The position numbers were made by a program, and so were the translations under genes. DNA of 64,000 nt, from assembly GCF_020532805.1 (NCBI RefSeq), contig NZ_MQTQ01000003.1, positions 1-64,000 of the forward strand. Direction: 5' to 3'. Each line of letters starts with the position of its first letter. Position 1 is the stretch's first letter. This document shows positions 24,485 through 32,779 of the stretch, piece by piece. Under the pieces are notes generated by a model. It worked only from the letters and a program-made list of their open reading frames with translations, did not search any database and had not been told where the DNA came from. This DNA is from Arthrobacter sp. SO5 (GTDB lineage: Bacteria; Actinomycetota; Actinomycetes; Actinomycetales; Micrococcaceae).

Positions 24485-25330
24485 TCACCGGTCCGGGCGG
24501 GACCAGGGCGAGACGGGCCGGGGCTGCAGGACACCTGCCACGGTCAGGTCCACCCGCTCGTTGAAGAAACTGATCAAGCCGTGGATCTGGGCGGCATCCT
24601 GGAAGCGCGTGTCGTAGCTCCAGGCGATGTTCCGGCCGCTTTCCACGCCCGGATAGCTCCAGTAGCGGGCTTGCCCTTTGTACGGGCAGACGGTCAGCTT
24701 CGGGGTCGCCTCCATGAGGTCCAAACGCACGTCCCCCGGCGGAATGTAGTAGCGGACCGGGAGCATCGTCTCGTAGAGAAGTTGCGCGCCGTTGGTGCGG
24801 GCCAGCGTGACGCCGTCGAGCGCTACCTGCACTTCCACGGACGATGCGCGGATATCAATCCGGTGGAACGGGTCCCTCGGGTGGCCGATGATTTCCTCGT
24901 CGTCCTCGAGCCAGTCGAAAGCCGCGAAATCCAGCACCACATACCCGGCCAGGTCCGGGTCTTCGGGGCGGAAGGCGGCCCGTGAGGCTGTAGCGGTGGC
25001 CGTGACGACGTCGAGTTCCTCGCCGGGTGAGGTGTGCATTCCGAAGCCTGTGCTGGGGTCGAAGTTCGACGGGGGAGCGCCCTGCCCGAGTGTGAATGGA
25101 TGCTCCTCAAGGGGTGCCTTGGGTAGTTGCGGAGCGGCCAACCCGGCCTGCAGTTCCGCCTCCGGCACGGCGAAGATCGGGGTGATCCGGTTCGGCTCCC
25201 AGATGAGGTAGGCGTGCAGGGTGTCTACGACGGTGTTCCCGCCCAGGCTCGCGCGGACCCGTTTGGCGGTGGGTTGGTAGCGCAGCTGGGCGAAGGTCGA
25301 GAAAAATACGGTGGATAGTCTCGTGGCCAT
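24485..25330 (-). CDS. DUF427 domain protein
   Basis: The 281-residue protein has two DUF427 modules. The first starts RVRASLGGNTVVDTLHAYLIWEPNRITPIFAVPEAEL. The second has VQVALDGVTLARTNGAQLLYETMLPVRYYIPPGDVRLDLME, then TVCPYKGQARYWSYPGVESGRNIAWSYDTRFQDAAQIHGLISFFNERVDLTVAG, with the conserved C-P-Y-K-G and F-N-E blocks. DUF427 proteins have no established activity. It has no partner in the paa clusters on either side. Confidence 0.85.
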   Translation of the reverse strand: MATRLSTVFFSTFAQLRYQPTAKRVRASLGGNTVVDTLHAYLIWEPNRITPIFAVPEAELQAGLAAPQLPKAPLEEHPFTLGQGAPPSNFDPSTGFGMHTSPGEELDVVTATATASRAAFRPEDPDLAGYVVLDFAAFDWLEDDEEIIGHPRDPFHRIDIRASSVEVQVALDGVTLARTNGAQLLYETMLPVRYYIPPGDVRLDLMEATPKLTVCPYKGQARYWSYPGVESGRNIAWSYDTRFQDAAQIHGLISFFNERVDLTVAGVLQPRPVSPWSRPDR

Positions 25331-25397
25331 GTTCCCAGCGTGGACGCCGGGGTCAACCGCGTCAACGGTTCAGGGCCGGGAACCCGGCAGCGCTGCC

Positions 25398-26003
25398 TCA
25401 GCGGGGGATGTGGAGACCGTTGAACGCCATGGTGATGACGTCGTCGGCCAGCTTCTCGGGGGACAGGGAGCCGCCGGGCTTGTACCACTCGACAATGGAG
25501 TTGATCGTGCCGAAGAGCAGCCGGGTCACGGTGCGGGGGTCGATGTCCTGGCGGAGCGAGCCCTCATCGCGGGCCGCCGAAACCAGGGCCGCCACCTTGT
25601 GGTCGAACGTGCGGCGGCGTTCCAACGCGTCACGTTCGATCTCGGTGTTCCCGCGGAGGCGCAGCAGCAGGGTGACGAAGGGAAGCCGCTCCACGAGGAC
25701 GGCGATGGTCTCGCGGAGGACGAACTCCAGCCGGGCTTCGGCGGTGCCGGTCTGGGCCTGCGGCTGGTCCAGGATGGCTTCGAGGCCGCCGAGGGCGTGG
25801 TCCAGCGCGAGCTTCAGGAGGTCGCCTTTGGACGGGACATGGTGGTAAATGGCCGACTTTGAGATGCCCAGGTTTTCAGCAAGGATGCCCATGGAGGTGG
25901 CGTCGTAGCCGTGGCGGTTGAAGACGTCGACGGCAATCACCAGCACCGACTGCTGGTCATAGCCGGGGCGGCCGCGTTTGGTGCTGGTTGTTGTGGTGGG
26001 CAT
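25398..26003 (-). CDS. paaR: TetR family regulator, probable PaaR
   Basis: The 201-residue TetR regulator has the N-terminal helix-turn-helix VIAVDVFNRHGYDATSMGILAENLGISKSAIYHHVPSKGDLLKLAL (about 22-67). A ligand domain of the FadR/PaaR-like type follows (LEFVLRETIAVLVERLPFVTLLLRLRGN, and RTVTRLLFGTINSIVEWYKPGG). It is the last gene of paaI-paaK-tetR. Four TetR-style 22-bp palindromes lie upstream of paa units, including the one before this operon, so it probably represses all of them and itself. PaaR regulators of actinobacteria respond to phenylacetyl-CoA; that ligand is inferred here. Confidence 0.85.
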   Translation of the reverse strand: MPTTTTSTKRGRPGYDQQSVLVIAVDVFNRHGYDATSMGILAENLGISKSAIYHHVPSKGDLLKLALDHALGGLEAILDQPQAQTGTAEARLEFVLRETIAVLVERLPFVTLLLRLRGNTEIERDALERRRTFDHKVAALVSAARDEGSLRQDIDPRTVTRLLFGTINSIVEWYKPGGSLSPEKLADDVITMAFNGLHIPR

Positions 26004-26074
26004 ACTCGCTAGTTTCTCACGATCCGGTGGCCGTCCATCCCGGCCCGCCGCGGCCGGCCGGGCTGGACGGTTTG

Positions 26075-27403
26075 CTAGGCCTTGGGGCGCAGGTCGTAGA
26101 TCCGGCGGAGCTTGCCGTTGGACCGCTCCAGGGAACCGGGCTCGACGACGTCGACGGCACAGGAGGAGCCGACGTGGATCTTGATCTGCTGCTGCAGGAC
26201 CTTGGCAGCCGAGGCGACACCCTCGACCGTGACGGACTCGCGGCGTTCGATCTTGACGGTCAGCTGGTCCATCCGCTGGCCCGCGGGACGGGTGAGCTCG
26301 AGCTGGAAGTGCGGGCTCAGCTCCGGAATGCGCAGCGCGATCTCCTCGATCTGCGACGGGAACAGGTTCACCCCGCGCAGGATGATCATGTCGTCGCTGC
26401 GCCCGGTGATCCGGCCCATCCGGCGGTGTGCCGGGCGGGCCGTGCCGGGCAGCAGCCGCGTGAGGTCCTTGGTGCGGTACCGGATGATCGGCAGCGCTTC
26501 CTTGGTGAGCGAGGTGAAGACCAGCTCGCCGTGTTCGCCGTCGCCCAGGACCACAGAGGGGTCGAAGGCGTCGATGATCTCGGGGCGGAAGTGGTCCTCC
26601 CAGATGTGGCTGCCGTCCTGGGTTTCCACGGCCTCGCCGGCGACGCCGGGGCCCATGACCTCGGAGAGGCCGTAGATGTCACAGGCCTTCAGGTTCATGG
26701 TCACTTCGAGCTCGTGGCGCATTTCCTCGGTCCACGGCTCGGCGCCGAGCACGGCGTACTTGAGCGAGGTGGAGGCCGGGTCGATTCCCTGCTTCATCAT
26801 CGCGTCCGCAATGGTCAGCAGGTAGGTCGGGGTGGCCAGGATCGCGTCGGGCTTGAAGTCCTGGATGAGGGTGATCTGGCGTTCGGTCTGGCCGCCGGAG
26901 ATCGGGATGACCGTGCAGCCCAGGGCCTCGGCCCCGGCGTGGGCGCCCATGCCGCCGGTGAACAGGCCGTAGCCGTAGGCGTTGTGGACCTTCATGCCGG
27001 GCCGGACGCCGGAGGCGCGCAGCGAGCGGGCCACGAGCTTTGCCCAGTCCGCGAGGTCCTTCTTGGTGTAGCCCACCACGGTGGCGCGGCCGGTGGTGCC
27101 GGAGCTGGCGTGGATGCGGGCCACCTCGTGCTGCGGCACGGCGAACATGCCGAAGGGGTACTCCAGCCTGAGGTCCTCCTTTGTGGTGAAGGGGAACTTG
27201 GCCAGGTCGGAGAGCTCGCGGAGGTCCGTCGGGTGGACGCCGTGCTCGTCGAATTTGCGCTTGTACAAGGGAACGCGGTCGTAGGCGTAGGCCACCGTGT
27301 GCTGAAGGCGGCTGAGCTGCAGCACCTCGAGCTCGTCCCGGGAGATGGTTTCTTCGCGGTCCAGGACGGCATCACTGGTGGCGGCGACGGTTTCTTGGGT
27401 CAT
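26075..27403 (-). CDS. paaK: Phenylacetate-CoA ligase
   Basis: PaaK makes phenylacetyl-CoA from phenylacetate, ATP and CoA, the entry step. It has 442 residues from MTQETVAATSDAVLD, the ATG preceded by CAGGGA; upstream in-frame starts to 27484 lack support. The block YKRKFDEHGVHPTDLRELSDLAKFPFTTKEDLR is typical. The adenylate motif is ARIHASSGTTGRATVVGYT, later blocks are DIYGLSEVMGPGVAGE and YRTKDLTRLLPGTARPAHRRMGRITGRSDDMIILRGVNLFPSQIEE, and KLRRIYDLRPKA closes. It is between paaI and paaR on one strand. Confidence 0.95.
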   Translation of the reverse strand: MTQETVAATSDAVLDREETISRDELEVLQLSRLQHTVAYAYDRVPLYKRKFDEHGVHPTDLRELSDLAKFPFTTKEDLRLEYPFGMFAVPQHEVARIHASSGTTGRATVVGYTKKDLADWAKLVARSLRASGVRPGMKVHNAYGYGLFTGGMGAHAGAEALGCTVIPISGGQTERQITLIQDFKPDAILATPTYLLTIADAMMKQGIDPASTSLKYAVLGAEPWTEEMRHELEVTMNLKACDIYGLSEVMGPGVAGEAVETQDGSHIWEDHFRPEIIDAFDPSVVLGDGEHGELVFTSLTKEALPIIRYRTKDLTRLLPGTARPAHRRMGRITGRSDDMIILRGVNLFPSQIEEIALRIPELSPHFQLELTRPAGQRMDQLTVKIERRESVTVEGVASAAKVLQQQIKIHVGSSCAVDVVEPGSLERSNGKLRRIYDLRPKA

Positions 27404-27419
27404 CTGGGGTTCCCTGCTT

Positions 27420-27959
27420 CTATTTCTTGGAGATGGTGCGGCTGCGGCCTCGGAACTCGGCGACGAGTTCCCCCGCAGGGGCATCGGTGGGGAGTTCGCC
27501 CGGGACTGCGGCGGCCGGAGCCGGGCCGGCGGCTGCCGGCTGCGCCGCCGTCGGCGTGCCCGTGCCGGGATCGGCGGCGTAGATCTGGATGTCGTAGAGG
27601 CCGCTGCGCCCGGTGCTGGCGCGGCGGTTGGCGACGGCGGTCAGGACCTGGCCGCGGAAGGCCGGCCTGAGGAAGTTGATGTCGACGCCGGAGGCCACGG
27701 TGATGGTGCCGGTGTCGATTCCGGCTTCACCTGGTTTCGGGCTGGCCGGGTTGCAGGCCAGCGCGAAGGCTGTGTCGCCGAAGGCGAAGATCATTCCGCC
27801 GTGGGCCATGCCGAATCCATTGAGCATTTCCTGCCGGAGCGTCATGCGGATCGTGGCATGTCCGTCGTCCAGTGCCAAAACTTCGATACCCATCCACTCC
27901 GAGGCGTAGTCGTCTTTAAGGATGGGGTGGGTGTCACCGGAAATCATCAGTCCAGCCAT
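27420..27959 (-). CDS. paaI: Hydroxyphenylacetyl-CoA thioesterase PaaI
   Basis: This hotdog thioesterase is thought to free CoA from dead-end aryl-CoA esters of the pathway. The motif MLNGFGMAHGGMIFAFGDTAFALACN with the catalytic Asp/Glu helix, and the block GVDINFLRPAFRGQVLTAVANRRASTGRSGLYDIQIYAA, are PaaI hallmarks. The 179 residues exceed the usual length of about 140. The extra part is an Ala/Pro/Gly-rich insert (about residues 129-164) just before the last strand, AGELVAEFRGRSRTI. GGAGG precedes ATG 27959. It is the first gene of the operon behind operator site 3. Confidence 0.92.
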   Translation of the reverse strand: MAGLMISGDTHPILKDDYASEWMGIEVLALDDGHATIRMTLRQEMLNGFGMAHGGMIFAFGDTAFALACNPASPKPGEAGIDTGTITVASGVDINFLRPAFRGQVLTAVANRRASTGRSGLYDIQIYAADPGTGTPTAAQPAAAGPAPAAAVPGELPTDAPAGELVAEFRGRSRTISKK

Positions 27960-27981
27960 GCGCCATTGCCTCCAGCTTTAT

Positions 27982-28003
27982 TTACCGAATGTTCATTAGG
28001 TAA
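27982..28003. promoter_or_regulatory. PaaR-type operator, site 3 (paaI-paaK-paaR)
   Basis: TTACCGAATG-TT-CATTAGGTAA is a near-perfect palindrome (19 of 20 arm bases symmetric once one G/A pair is allowed). It starts 23 bp before the paaI start on the minus strand. It differs from the other sites in its centre (AATG/CATT rather than AACG/CGGT). Confidence 0.75.
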
Positions 28004-28021
28004 TCCCATTGTGGGGCCCGC

Positions 28022-28027
28022 TGTCAA
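28022..28027 (-). promoter_or_regulatory. -35 element of the paaI-paaK-paaR promoter
   Basis: The minus strand reads TTGACA here, a consensus -35. The matching -10 would fall about 17 bp downstream, at the edge of the 22-bp operator (27982-28003), where the bases are GATTACC or TTACCT. The -10 is weak. Confidence 0.45.
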
Positions 28028-28091
28028 GGGCTGAACGTATGCTGGGACAAGCTTCACCACACGCGGAGGCACTGCACAGCAAAGGGCGGCC

Positions 28092-30191
28092 ATGGCCAAA
28101 GGAATATACGTCAGCGCGACGACGCCGGGTTCCGGCAAGTCGCTCATCGCCTTGGGCTTGGCAGACACCCTGCACCGGCACGCGGACCGGATCGGCTTCT
28201 TCAAGCCGGTGGTCAACGGCCCCGACGCCGCCTTGGATCCGATGGTGGCGCTGATGAAGGCCCGGTTCGGCCTTGACGACCGGCGCTGCCGCGGCGGCCT
28301 GACGTTTGCCGAGGTCCGCGGGCTCCTGGCCGAGGGAAACAGGGCGGAGATCGACGCCCGCTGCGTGGAGATCTTCGCCGAGATGTCGCGCCACTGCGAC
28401 GTGGTGATTGTGGAGGGAACGGACCTCACTGGCCAGGACGCCGCCGTCGAATTCGACCTCAACGCGCGCCTCGCGAACAACCTGGCCGCCTCCGTCGTGG
28501 CCGTGGTGGGTGCTAAGGGGCGGAACGTCGCCGAGGCGGCCGACGCCGTCGAGGTGGCCCGGAAGGAACTCCTCGCCGAACGCTGCTCGCTCCTGGCGAT
28601 CATGGTGAACCGGGCCGACCCGGAGGACCTGGACGCCATTGCCGCGGCCGTCCGTCCCGGCGCCTCGGGCCGGCCTGTGTACGTCCTGCCTGAGCTGGAG
28701 GCGATCGCCCGGCCGACCACCGGCGAGGTCGCCTCAGCCCTCGGTATTGGCCAGGTGGCCGGGCTGCCGGACCTGGAACGGGACGTGCATTCGGTCAAGG
28801 TGGCGGCCATGAACGTCGCCAACTTCCTGCATGTGCTCGACGACGGCGCCCTGGTGATCGTTCCCGGTGACCGGGCCGACGTGCTGGTCGCGTGCCTGGC
28901 GTCCTCGTTCTCGCCCGAGTTCCCGGTCCCGTCCGCACTCATCCTGACCGGCGGACTGGCGCCCGATCCCACGATCTACTCGCTGCTGGCGCAGGCCCCG
29001 TTCCCGATCTTCGCCGCCCCGGACGACACCTACGTGACCGCCAAGCGGGTCTCCGAGGTGCGCAGCGAGATCTGGTCCGGGCACCGCCGCAAGGTGGCCT
29101 CCGCCCTGGGCCTGTGGGCCAAGCGGGTGGACGAAACGGAGCTGCTGGAACGGCTGCACCTGCCGCGGCCGGAACGGATGACACCGCTGCGGTTCCTGCA
29201 CGACCTCATCGAGCGGGCCCGGTCCGAGCGCCGGCACATCGTGCTCCCCGAGGGGAATGATGTGCGCATCCTGCGCGCCGCCGAAATCCTGCAGCGCCGG
29301 GACGTCTGCGAGCTCACCGTGCTTGGCCGCGAGACGGACATCCGGGAACTGGCCTCCACGCAGGGGATCGACCTTGCCGGCATCACCATCGTGGATCCGG
29401 CCACCTCCGAGCTGCGCGGGGAGTTCGCGCGGAAATACGCCGAGCTGCGGGCGCACAAGGGCATGGACCTGGCCAAGGCGCAGGAAGTCATGCTGGACGG
29501 CAGCTATTTCGGCACCATGATGGTCCAGCTGGGCGTAGTGGACGGCATGGTTTCCGGAGCGGCCCACACGACGGCGCACACCATCCGGCCGGCACTGGAG
29601 TTCGTGAAGACCCGCGACGGCGTCAAGATCGTCTCCTCGGTGTTCCTGATGCTGATGCCGGACCGTGTTCTTGTGTACGGCGACTGCGCAGTGAATCCGG
29701 ACCCGAACGCCGAGCAGCTCGCGGACATCGCCCTGGCGTCCGCCGGAACCGCGGCCCAGTTCGGCGTGGAACCGCGGGTCGCCATGCTGTCCTACTCCAC
29801 CGGTGGGTCCGGAACCGGGGAGGCCGTGGACAAAGTCCGGCAGGCCACCGAGCTCGTGCGCGAGCGCCGTCCGGACCTCCCCGTGGCAGGTCCCATCCAG
29901 TACGACGCCGCCGTCGACGCCGCGATCGCCGAATCCAAGATGCCGGGCTCCTCCGTGGCCGGCCAGGCGACCGTGTTCATCTTCCCGGACCTCAACACGG
30001 GCAACAACACCTACAAGGCGGTCCAGCAGTCTTCCGGGGCAGTCGCCGTCGGACCCGTCCTGCAGGGGCTGCGCAAGCCCGTGAACGATCTCTCCCGGGG
30101 CTGCACCGTGGAGGACATCGTGAACACCGTTGCGATTACCGCCATCCAGGCGCAGTCCGCCGGGCCGGCTCCCGCGGCTATCCAGGCCTGA
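28092..30191 (+). CDS. pta: Phosphate acetyltransferase
   Basis: Pta converts acetyl-CoA and phosphate to acetyl phosphate, working with acetate kinase. The 699 residues match the long, class II form. A BioD-like N-terminal domain has the P-loop-like motif VSATTPGSGKSLIALGLAD; a DRTGG domain follows (about 215-325, RPTTGEVASALGIGQ onward). The C-terminal PTA_PTB catalytic domain (about 370-690) includes LPEGNDVRILRAAEILQRR, MVSGAAHTTAHTIRPALEFVK, MLSYSTGGSGTGEAVDKVR and DLNTGNNTYKAVQQSSGAVAVGPVLQGL. It lies divergent from the paa operon. ackA follows after one small gene on the opposite strand. Confidence 0.95.
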   Translation: MAKGIYVSATTPGSGKSLIALGLADTLHRHADRIGFFKPVVNGPDAALDPMVALMKARFGLDDRRCRGGLTFAEVRGLLAEGNRAEIDARCVEIFAEMSRHCDVVIVEGTDLTGQDAAVEFDLNARLANNLAASVVAVVGAKGRNVAEAADAVEVARKELLAERCSLLAIMVNRADPEDLDAIAAAVRPGASGRPVYVLPELEAIARPTTGEVASALGIGQVAGLPDLERDVHSVKVAAMNVANFLHVLDDGALVIVPGDRADVLVACLASSFSPEFPVPSALILTGGLAPDPTIYSLLAQAPFPIFAAPDDTYVTAKRVSEVRSEIWSGHRRKVASALGLWAKRVDETELLERLHLPRPERMTPLRFLHDLIERARSERRHIVLPEGNDVRILRAAEILQRRDVCELTVLGRETDIRELASTQGIDLAGITIVDPATSELRGEFARKYAELRAHKGMDLAKAQEVMLDGSYFGTMMVQLGVVDGMVSGAAHTTAHTIRPALEFVKTRDGVKIVSSVFLMLMPDRVLVYGDCAVNPDPNAEQLADIALASAGTAAQFGVEPRVAMLSYSTGGSGTGEAVDKVRQATELVRERRPDLPVAGPIQYDAAVDAAIAESKMPGSSVAGQATVFIFPDLNTGNNTYKAVQQSSGAVAVGPVLQGLRKPVNDLSRGCTVEDIVNTVAITAIQAQSAGPAPAAIQA

Positions 30192-30206
30192 TCGGCCGCC
30201 CAGTAG

Positions 30207-30440
30207 TCAGCTGTTTTCCGGCTCCACCACGCTGTCGGGATCTTCCTGCCCGGCGGGCTCATCGGCCAGGCCCGCAGGCGTGAGATCCAGGTCCGCCAGA
30301 TTCTCGGGGGCGTCCGGGGCTTCCCCGACCTCGGTGGCCTTTGAGGTCCCTGTGTCATCCAGCGCCGGGTTCGCGCCTTCGACGCCGGTCGGGTCCGGCT
30401 CGCCGGAACCGCTGGCCGGCCGGGTTGCATCTTCAGTCAT
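30207..30440 (-). CDS. Small acidic hypothetical protein
   Basis: The 77-residue protein is rich in Asp, Glu, Pro and Ala, has no membrane segment and no known domain (MTEDATRPASGSGEPDPTGVEGANPALDD to SVVEPENS). It is probably disordered. On the minus strand GAAGGGATTTCC precedes the ATG, giving a good ribosome site, and the frame fills the pta-ackA gap antisense to both. A real small gene is likely. Function unknown. Confidence 0.55.
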   Translation of the reverse strand: MTEDATRPASGSGEPDPTGVEGANPALDDTGTSKATEVGEAPDAPENLADLDLTPAGLADEPAGQEDPDSVVEPENS

Positions 30441-30635
30441 GGAAATCCCTTCAGGAGTTGTCCAGTTGGTCCGCCGACTCTAGGCGCCTTCAGCGGCTTT
30501 CGCAACGGATGAGGGCCCTGGCCGGTCCGGCAATTTATAGTGGATCCCATGGAGCGCTCCGCCAGGCTCCGGCGTGATTCCAGTCCCGACGCACCCTCCG
30601 GGGTAAGCGCAGAAGCCAAGGCTCAGGAGGCCCCC

Positions 30636-31802
30636 GTGCTCGTGCTCGTGATTAATTCCGGTTCGTCCTCGCTGAAGTACCAGGTCCGCGATGTGGAGGC
30701 CGGAAGTGTCCTCGCCGCAGGGCTCGTCGAGAAGATCGGGATGGGTACCGGCGGTGAGGGCGACGGCCAGATCGAGGGCCCGCGGGACCACGCGGAGGCG
30801 CTGGAACTGGTGGACGCGCAGATTCACGCGGCGTTGGGGGACCGCGCCCTGGCCGCCGTCGGGCACAGGGTGGTGCACGGCGGGGAGCGGTTTGCCGAGC
30901 CGGTGCTCGTCACCAGCGAGATCATCCGCGCCATCGAACGGCTGAATCCGCTGGCCCCGCTCCACAACCCGGCCGCCGTGCTCGGCCTCCGCGCCATCGC
31001 GAAGAAGTGGCCGCAGCTGCCGCAGGTGGCCGTGTTTGACACTGCGTTCCACCGCACCCTTCCGGAGCACGCGTGGCGCTATGCCGTCCCGGAGGAGCTC
31101 TACACCAACCACGGGATCCGCCGCTACGGCTTCCACGGCACCTCGCACGAGTACGTCGCGCACCGTGCTGCGGCGCTCCTGGACGTCCCGGTGGAGGAGT
31201 TCGACGCCGTCATCGCCCACCTCGGGAACGGCGCCTCCGTTACGGCGATCCGCGGCGGTGAGTCCGTGGACACTTCCATGGGCTTCACGCCGCTGGAGGG
31301 CCTCGTGATGGGCACCCGGTCCGGCGATCTGGACCCGTCCATCCTGGTGTTCCTCGGCCGGGCCGGCTGGTCCCCGGAGGACCTTGATTCCATGCTCAAC
31401 CGCCAGTCCGGGCTCAAGGGACTGGCCGGCAACAACGACATGCGCTCGGTGGTGGAGGCCGCGGAGGCCGGGGATGCCAAGGCGGCCATGGCCCTGGCCG
31501 TCGCCTCCTACCGGCTCGCGAAGTACATCGGCGGGTACCACGTGGCCGTCGGCGGGGCGAAGGCGCTCGTGTTCACGGCCGGGATCGGCGAGAACTCGCA
31601 TCAGTTCAGGTCCCTCGTGGCCGAGCGGCTCGGCGCCCTCGGCGTGTTGCTCGACGCCGGGCTGAACCGGGCGATGTCCAAGGAACCCCGGGTGGTGTCC
31701 ACGCCGTCGTCGGCCATCCCCGTGCTGGTGGTGCCCACGGACGAGGAACGCGCGATCGCGGAGGCGACGGCCGCCGTCGTGGGGAGCCGCGCCAGTGCCT
31801 GA
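30636..31802 (+). CDS. ackA: Acetate kinase
   Basis: AckA makes ATP from acetyl phosphate and ADP, or acetyl phosphate in reverse. It has 388 residues from GTG 30636; AGGAGG lies 6 bp upstream, and the protein then begins MLVLVINSGSSSLKYQV, the family signature. In-frame starts up to 30540 would add about 32 unlikely residues. Other motifs are HNPAAVLGLRAI, VAVFDTAFHRTLPEHAWRYAVP, YGFHGTSHEYV, AHLGNGASVTAIRGGESVDTSMGFTPLEG, TRSGDLDP and VFTAGIGENS. The end overlaps the next gene by 8 bp. Confidence 0.95.
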   Translation: MLVLVINSGSSSLKYQVRDVEAGSVLAAGLVEKIGMGTGGEGDGQIEGPRDHAEALELVDAQIHAALGDRALAAVGHRVVHGGERFAEPVLVTSEIIRAIERLNPLAPLHNPAAVLGLRAIAKKWPQLPQVAVFDTAFHRTLPEHAWRYAVPEELYTNHGIRRYGFHGTSHEYVAHRAAALLDVPVEEFDAVIAHLGNGASVTAIRGGESVDTSMGFTPLEGLVMGTRSGDLDPSILVFLGRAGWSPEDLDSMLNRQSGLKGLAGNNDMRSVVEAAEAGDAKAAMALAVASYRLAKYIGGYHVAVGGAKALVFTAGIGENSHQFRSLVAERLGALGVLLDAGLNRAMSKEPRVVSTPSSAIPVLVVPTDEERAIAEATAAVVGSRASA

Positions 31803-32370
31803 CATCAAGCTCCCTCTCCGCACGGAACGGCTGGTGCTGCGGCGCTTCGAAGCCGCGGACCTGAACGCCTTCCACGCCTACCAGTCGCTCCCCGAAACGG
31901 CCCGGTTCCTGCCGGGGGAGGCGAAGAGCTACACCAAATCCATGGAGTCCGTGGGCAAGTACGCGAACTTCGTGTTCGAACGCGAGGGCGACTGGATCTG
32001 CCTGGCCATCGAGGCTGCGGACGTCCCCGGGCTGCTCGGCGAGGTAGTGCTGAAGTGGCTGCCGGGCCGCGGGCAGGCCGAGATCGGCTGGAGCCTGGCG
32101 CCGGAGGCTCGCGGGAAAGGGTACGCGGCGGAGGCCGCCGCGGCGCTGCTGAAGCTTGGCTTCGAGGAACTGGGCTTCCACCGGATCGACGCCAAGCTTG
32201 ACGCCCTGAACACCGCGTCCGCGGCCCTGTGCGAACGCCTCGGCATGCGGCACGAATCCACGCAGGTGGACAAATGGCACTACAAGGGCCAGTGGGCCAC
32301 GGAGGTGGTCTACGCCATCCTCGCCGGCGAATGGCGGGCCCGGGTGCAGGCAAAGGATTCCACGGACTGA
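31795..32370 (+). CDS. GNAT family N-acetyltransferase (RimJ/RimL type)
   Basis: The 191-residue protein opens LRTERLVLRRFEAADLNAFHAYQSLPETARFLPGEAKS, and the acetyl-CoA loop is SLAPEARGKGYAAEAAAALLKLGFEELGFHRIDAKLDALNTASAALCERLGMRHE. GTG 31795 starts within the last codons of ackA, so the two are probably translationally coupled. Some such proteins acetylate ribosomal or metabolic proteins, and the link to the acetyl phosphate node is suggestive only. The stop at 32370 abuts a perfect 18-bp hairpin. Confidence 0.88.
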   Translation: MPDIKLPLRTERLVLRRFEAADLNAFHAYQSLPETARFLPGEAKSYTKSMESVGKYANFVFEREGDWICLAIEAADVPGLLGEVVLKWLPGRGQAEIGWSLAPEARGKGYAAEAAAALLKLGFEELGFHRIDAKLDALNTASAALCERLGMRHESTQVDKWHYKGQWATEVVYAILAGEWRARVQAKDSTD

Positions 32371-32411
32371 CGAAAATGGCCGCTATGGGTGTTCCATAGC
32401 GGCCATTTTCG
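32371..32411. repeat. Perfect 18-bp palindromic repeat, also likely terminator
   Basis: CGAAAATGGCCGCTATGG (32371-32388) pairs perfectly with 32394-32411 around a GTGTT loop, immediately after the acetyltransferase stop. It is followed by GCAAACGG, as in the copy at 32667-32712. On the opposite strand it begins TTTGCCGAAAATGGCCGCTA, matching the repeats at 1065 and 1222. Confidence 0.88.
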
Positions 32412-32666
32412 GCAAACGGACAGCTGTGCCGAGGCGGTCGTGACCAGGGGCGGAGACGTCGGCCAGGTCCCGGAGCGCGTCCCCCGTTCGGACTCGGCCG
32501 GACGCTCCCGCCCAGTTCCTCCCGCCAGCACCACCCTGGACCCGCGGCAACCCCCGGAAACCCGCGGATCCCCGCGGATCCCCGCGGATCCCCGTGCCCG
32601 GTCCGGGTTCCGGCGCCGGGGGTAACCGGGCTGGAGCGCCTCGGCTGAGCCACGAACCCAACGATT
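32412..32666. other. Spacer between two palindromic repeats
   Basis: I see no gene here. It holds three exact tandem copies of the 10-mer CCCGCGGATC at 32561-32590, with imperfect versions before them (CCCGCGGCAA, CCCCCGGAAA). Frames running through are low-complexity Pro/Arg/Ser shadows. Together with the two hairpins this forms a 409-bp gap between convergent genes. Confidence 0.6.
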
Positions 32667-32712
32667 CGCCACAGATGGCCGCAATGGGGTGTTCCATAGC
32701 GGCCATCTGTGG
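32667..32712. repeat. 20-bp palindromic repeat, second copy
   Basis: GCCACAGATGGCCGCAATGG (32667-32686) pairs at 19 of 20 positions with 32693-32712 around a 6-nt loop. It shares the loop side and TTCCATAGCGGCCAT core with the hairpin at 32371. Compensatory differences in the arms (AAAAT/ATTTT versus CAGAT/ATCTG) keep the stem intact. Confidence 0.88.
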
Positions 32713-32779
32713 CAAACGGGCGAGTTTAGCCAGTGCGCCCGGCGCCCGGACCTTGGTAGCCCAGCCCGGCCGACGTAGC

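Noticed and set aside
26017-26220. Small frame inside the paaK end
   Set aside because: Antisense or shifted reading of paaK and its downstream gap, with no ribosome site and no family.
30540-30635. N-terminally extended acetate kinase
   Set aside because: The added 32 residues do not match the family; GTG 30636 has a strong AGGAGG site and begins the conserved VLVINSGSSS block.
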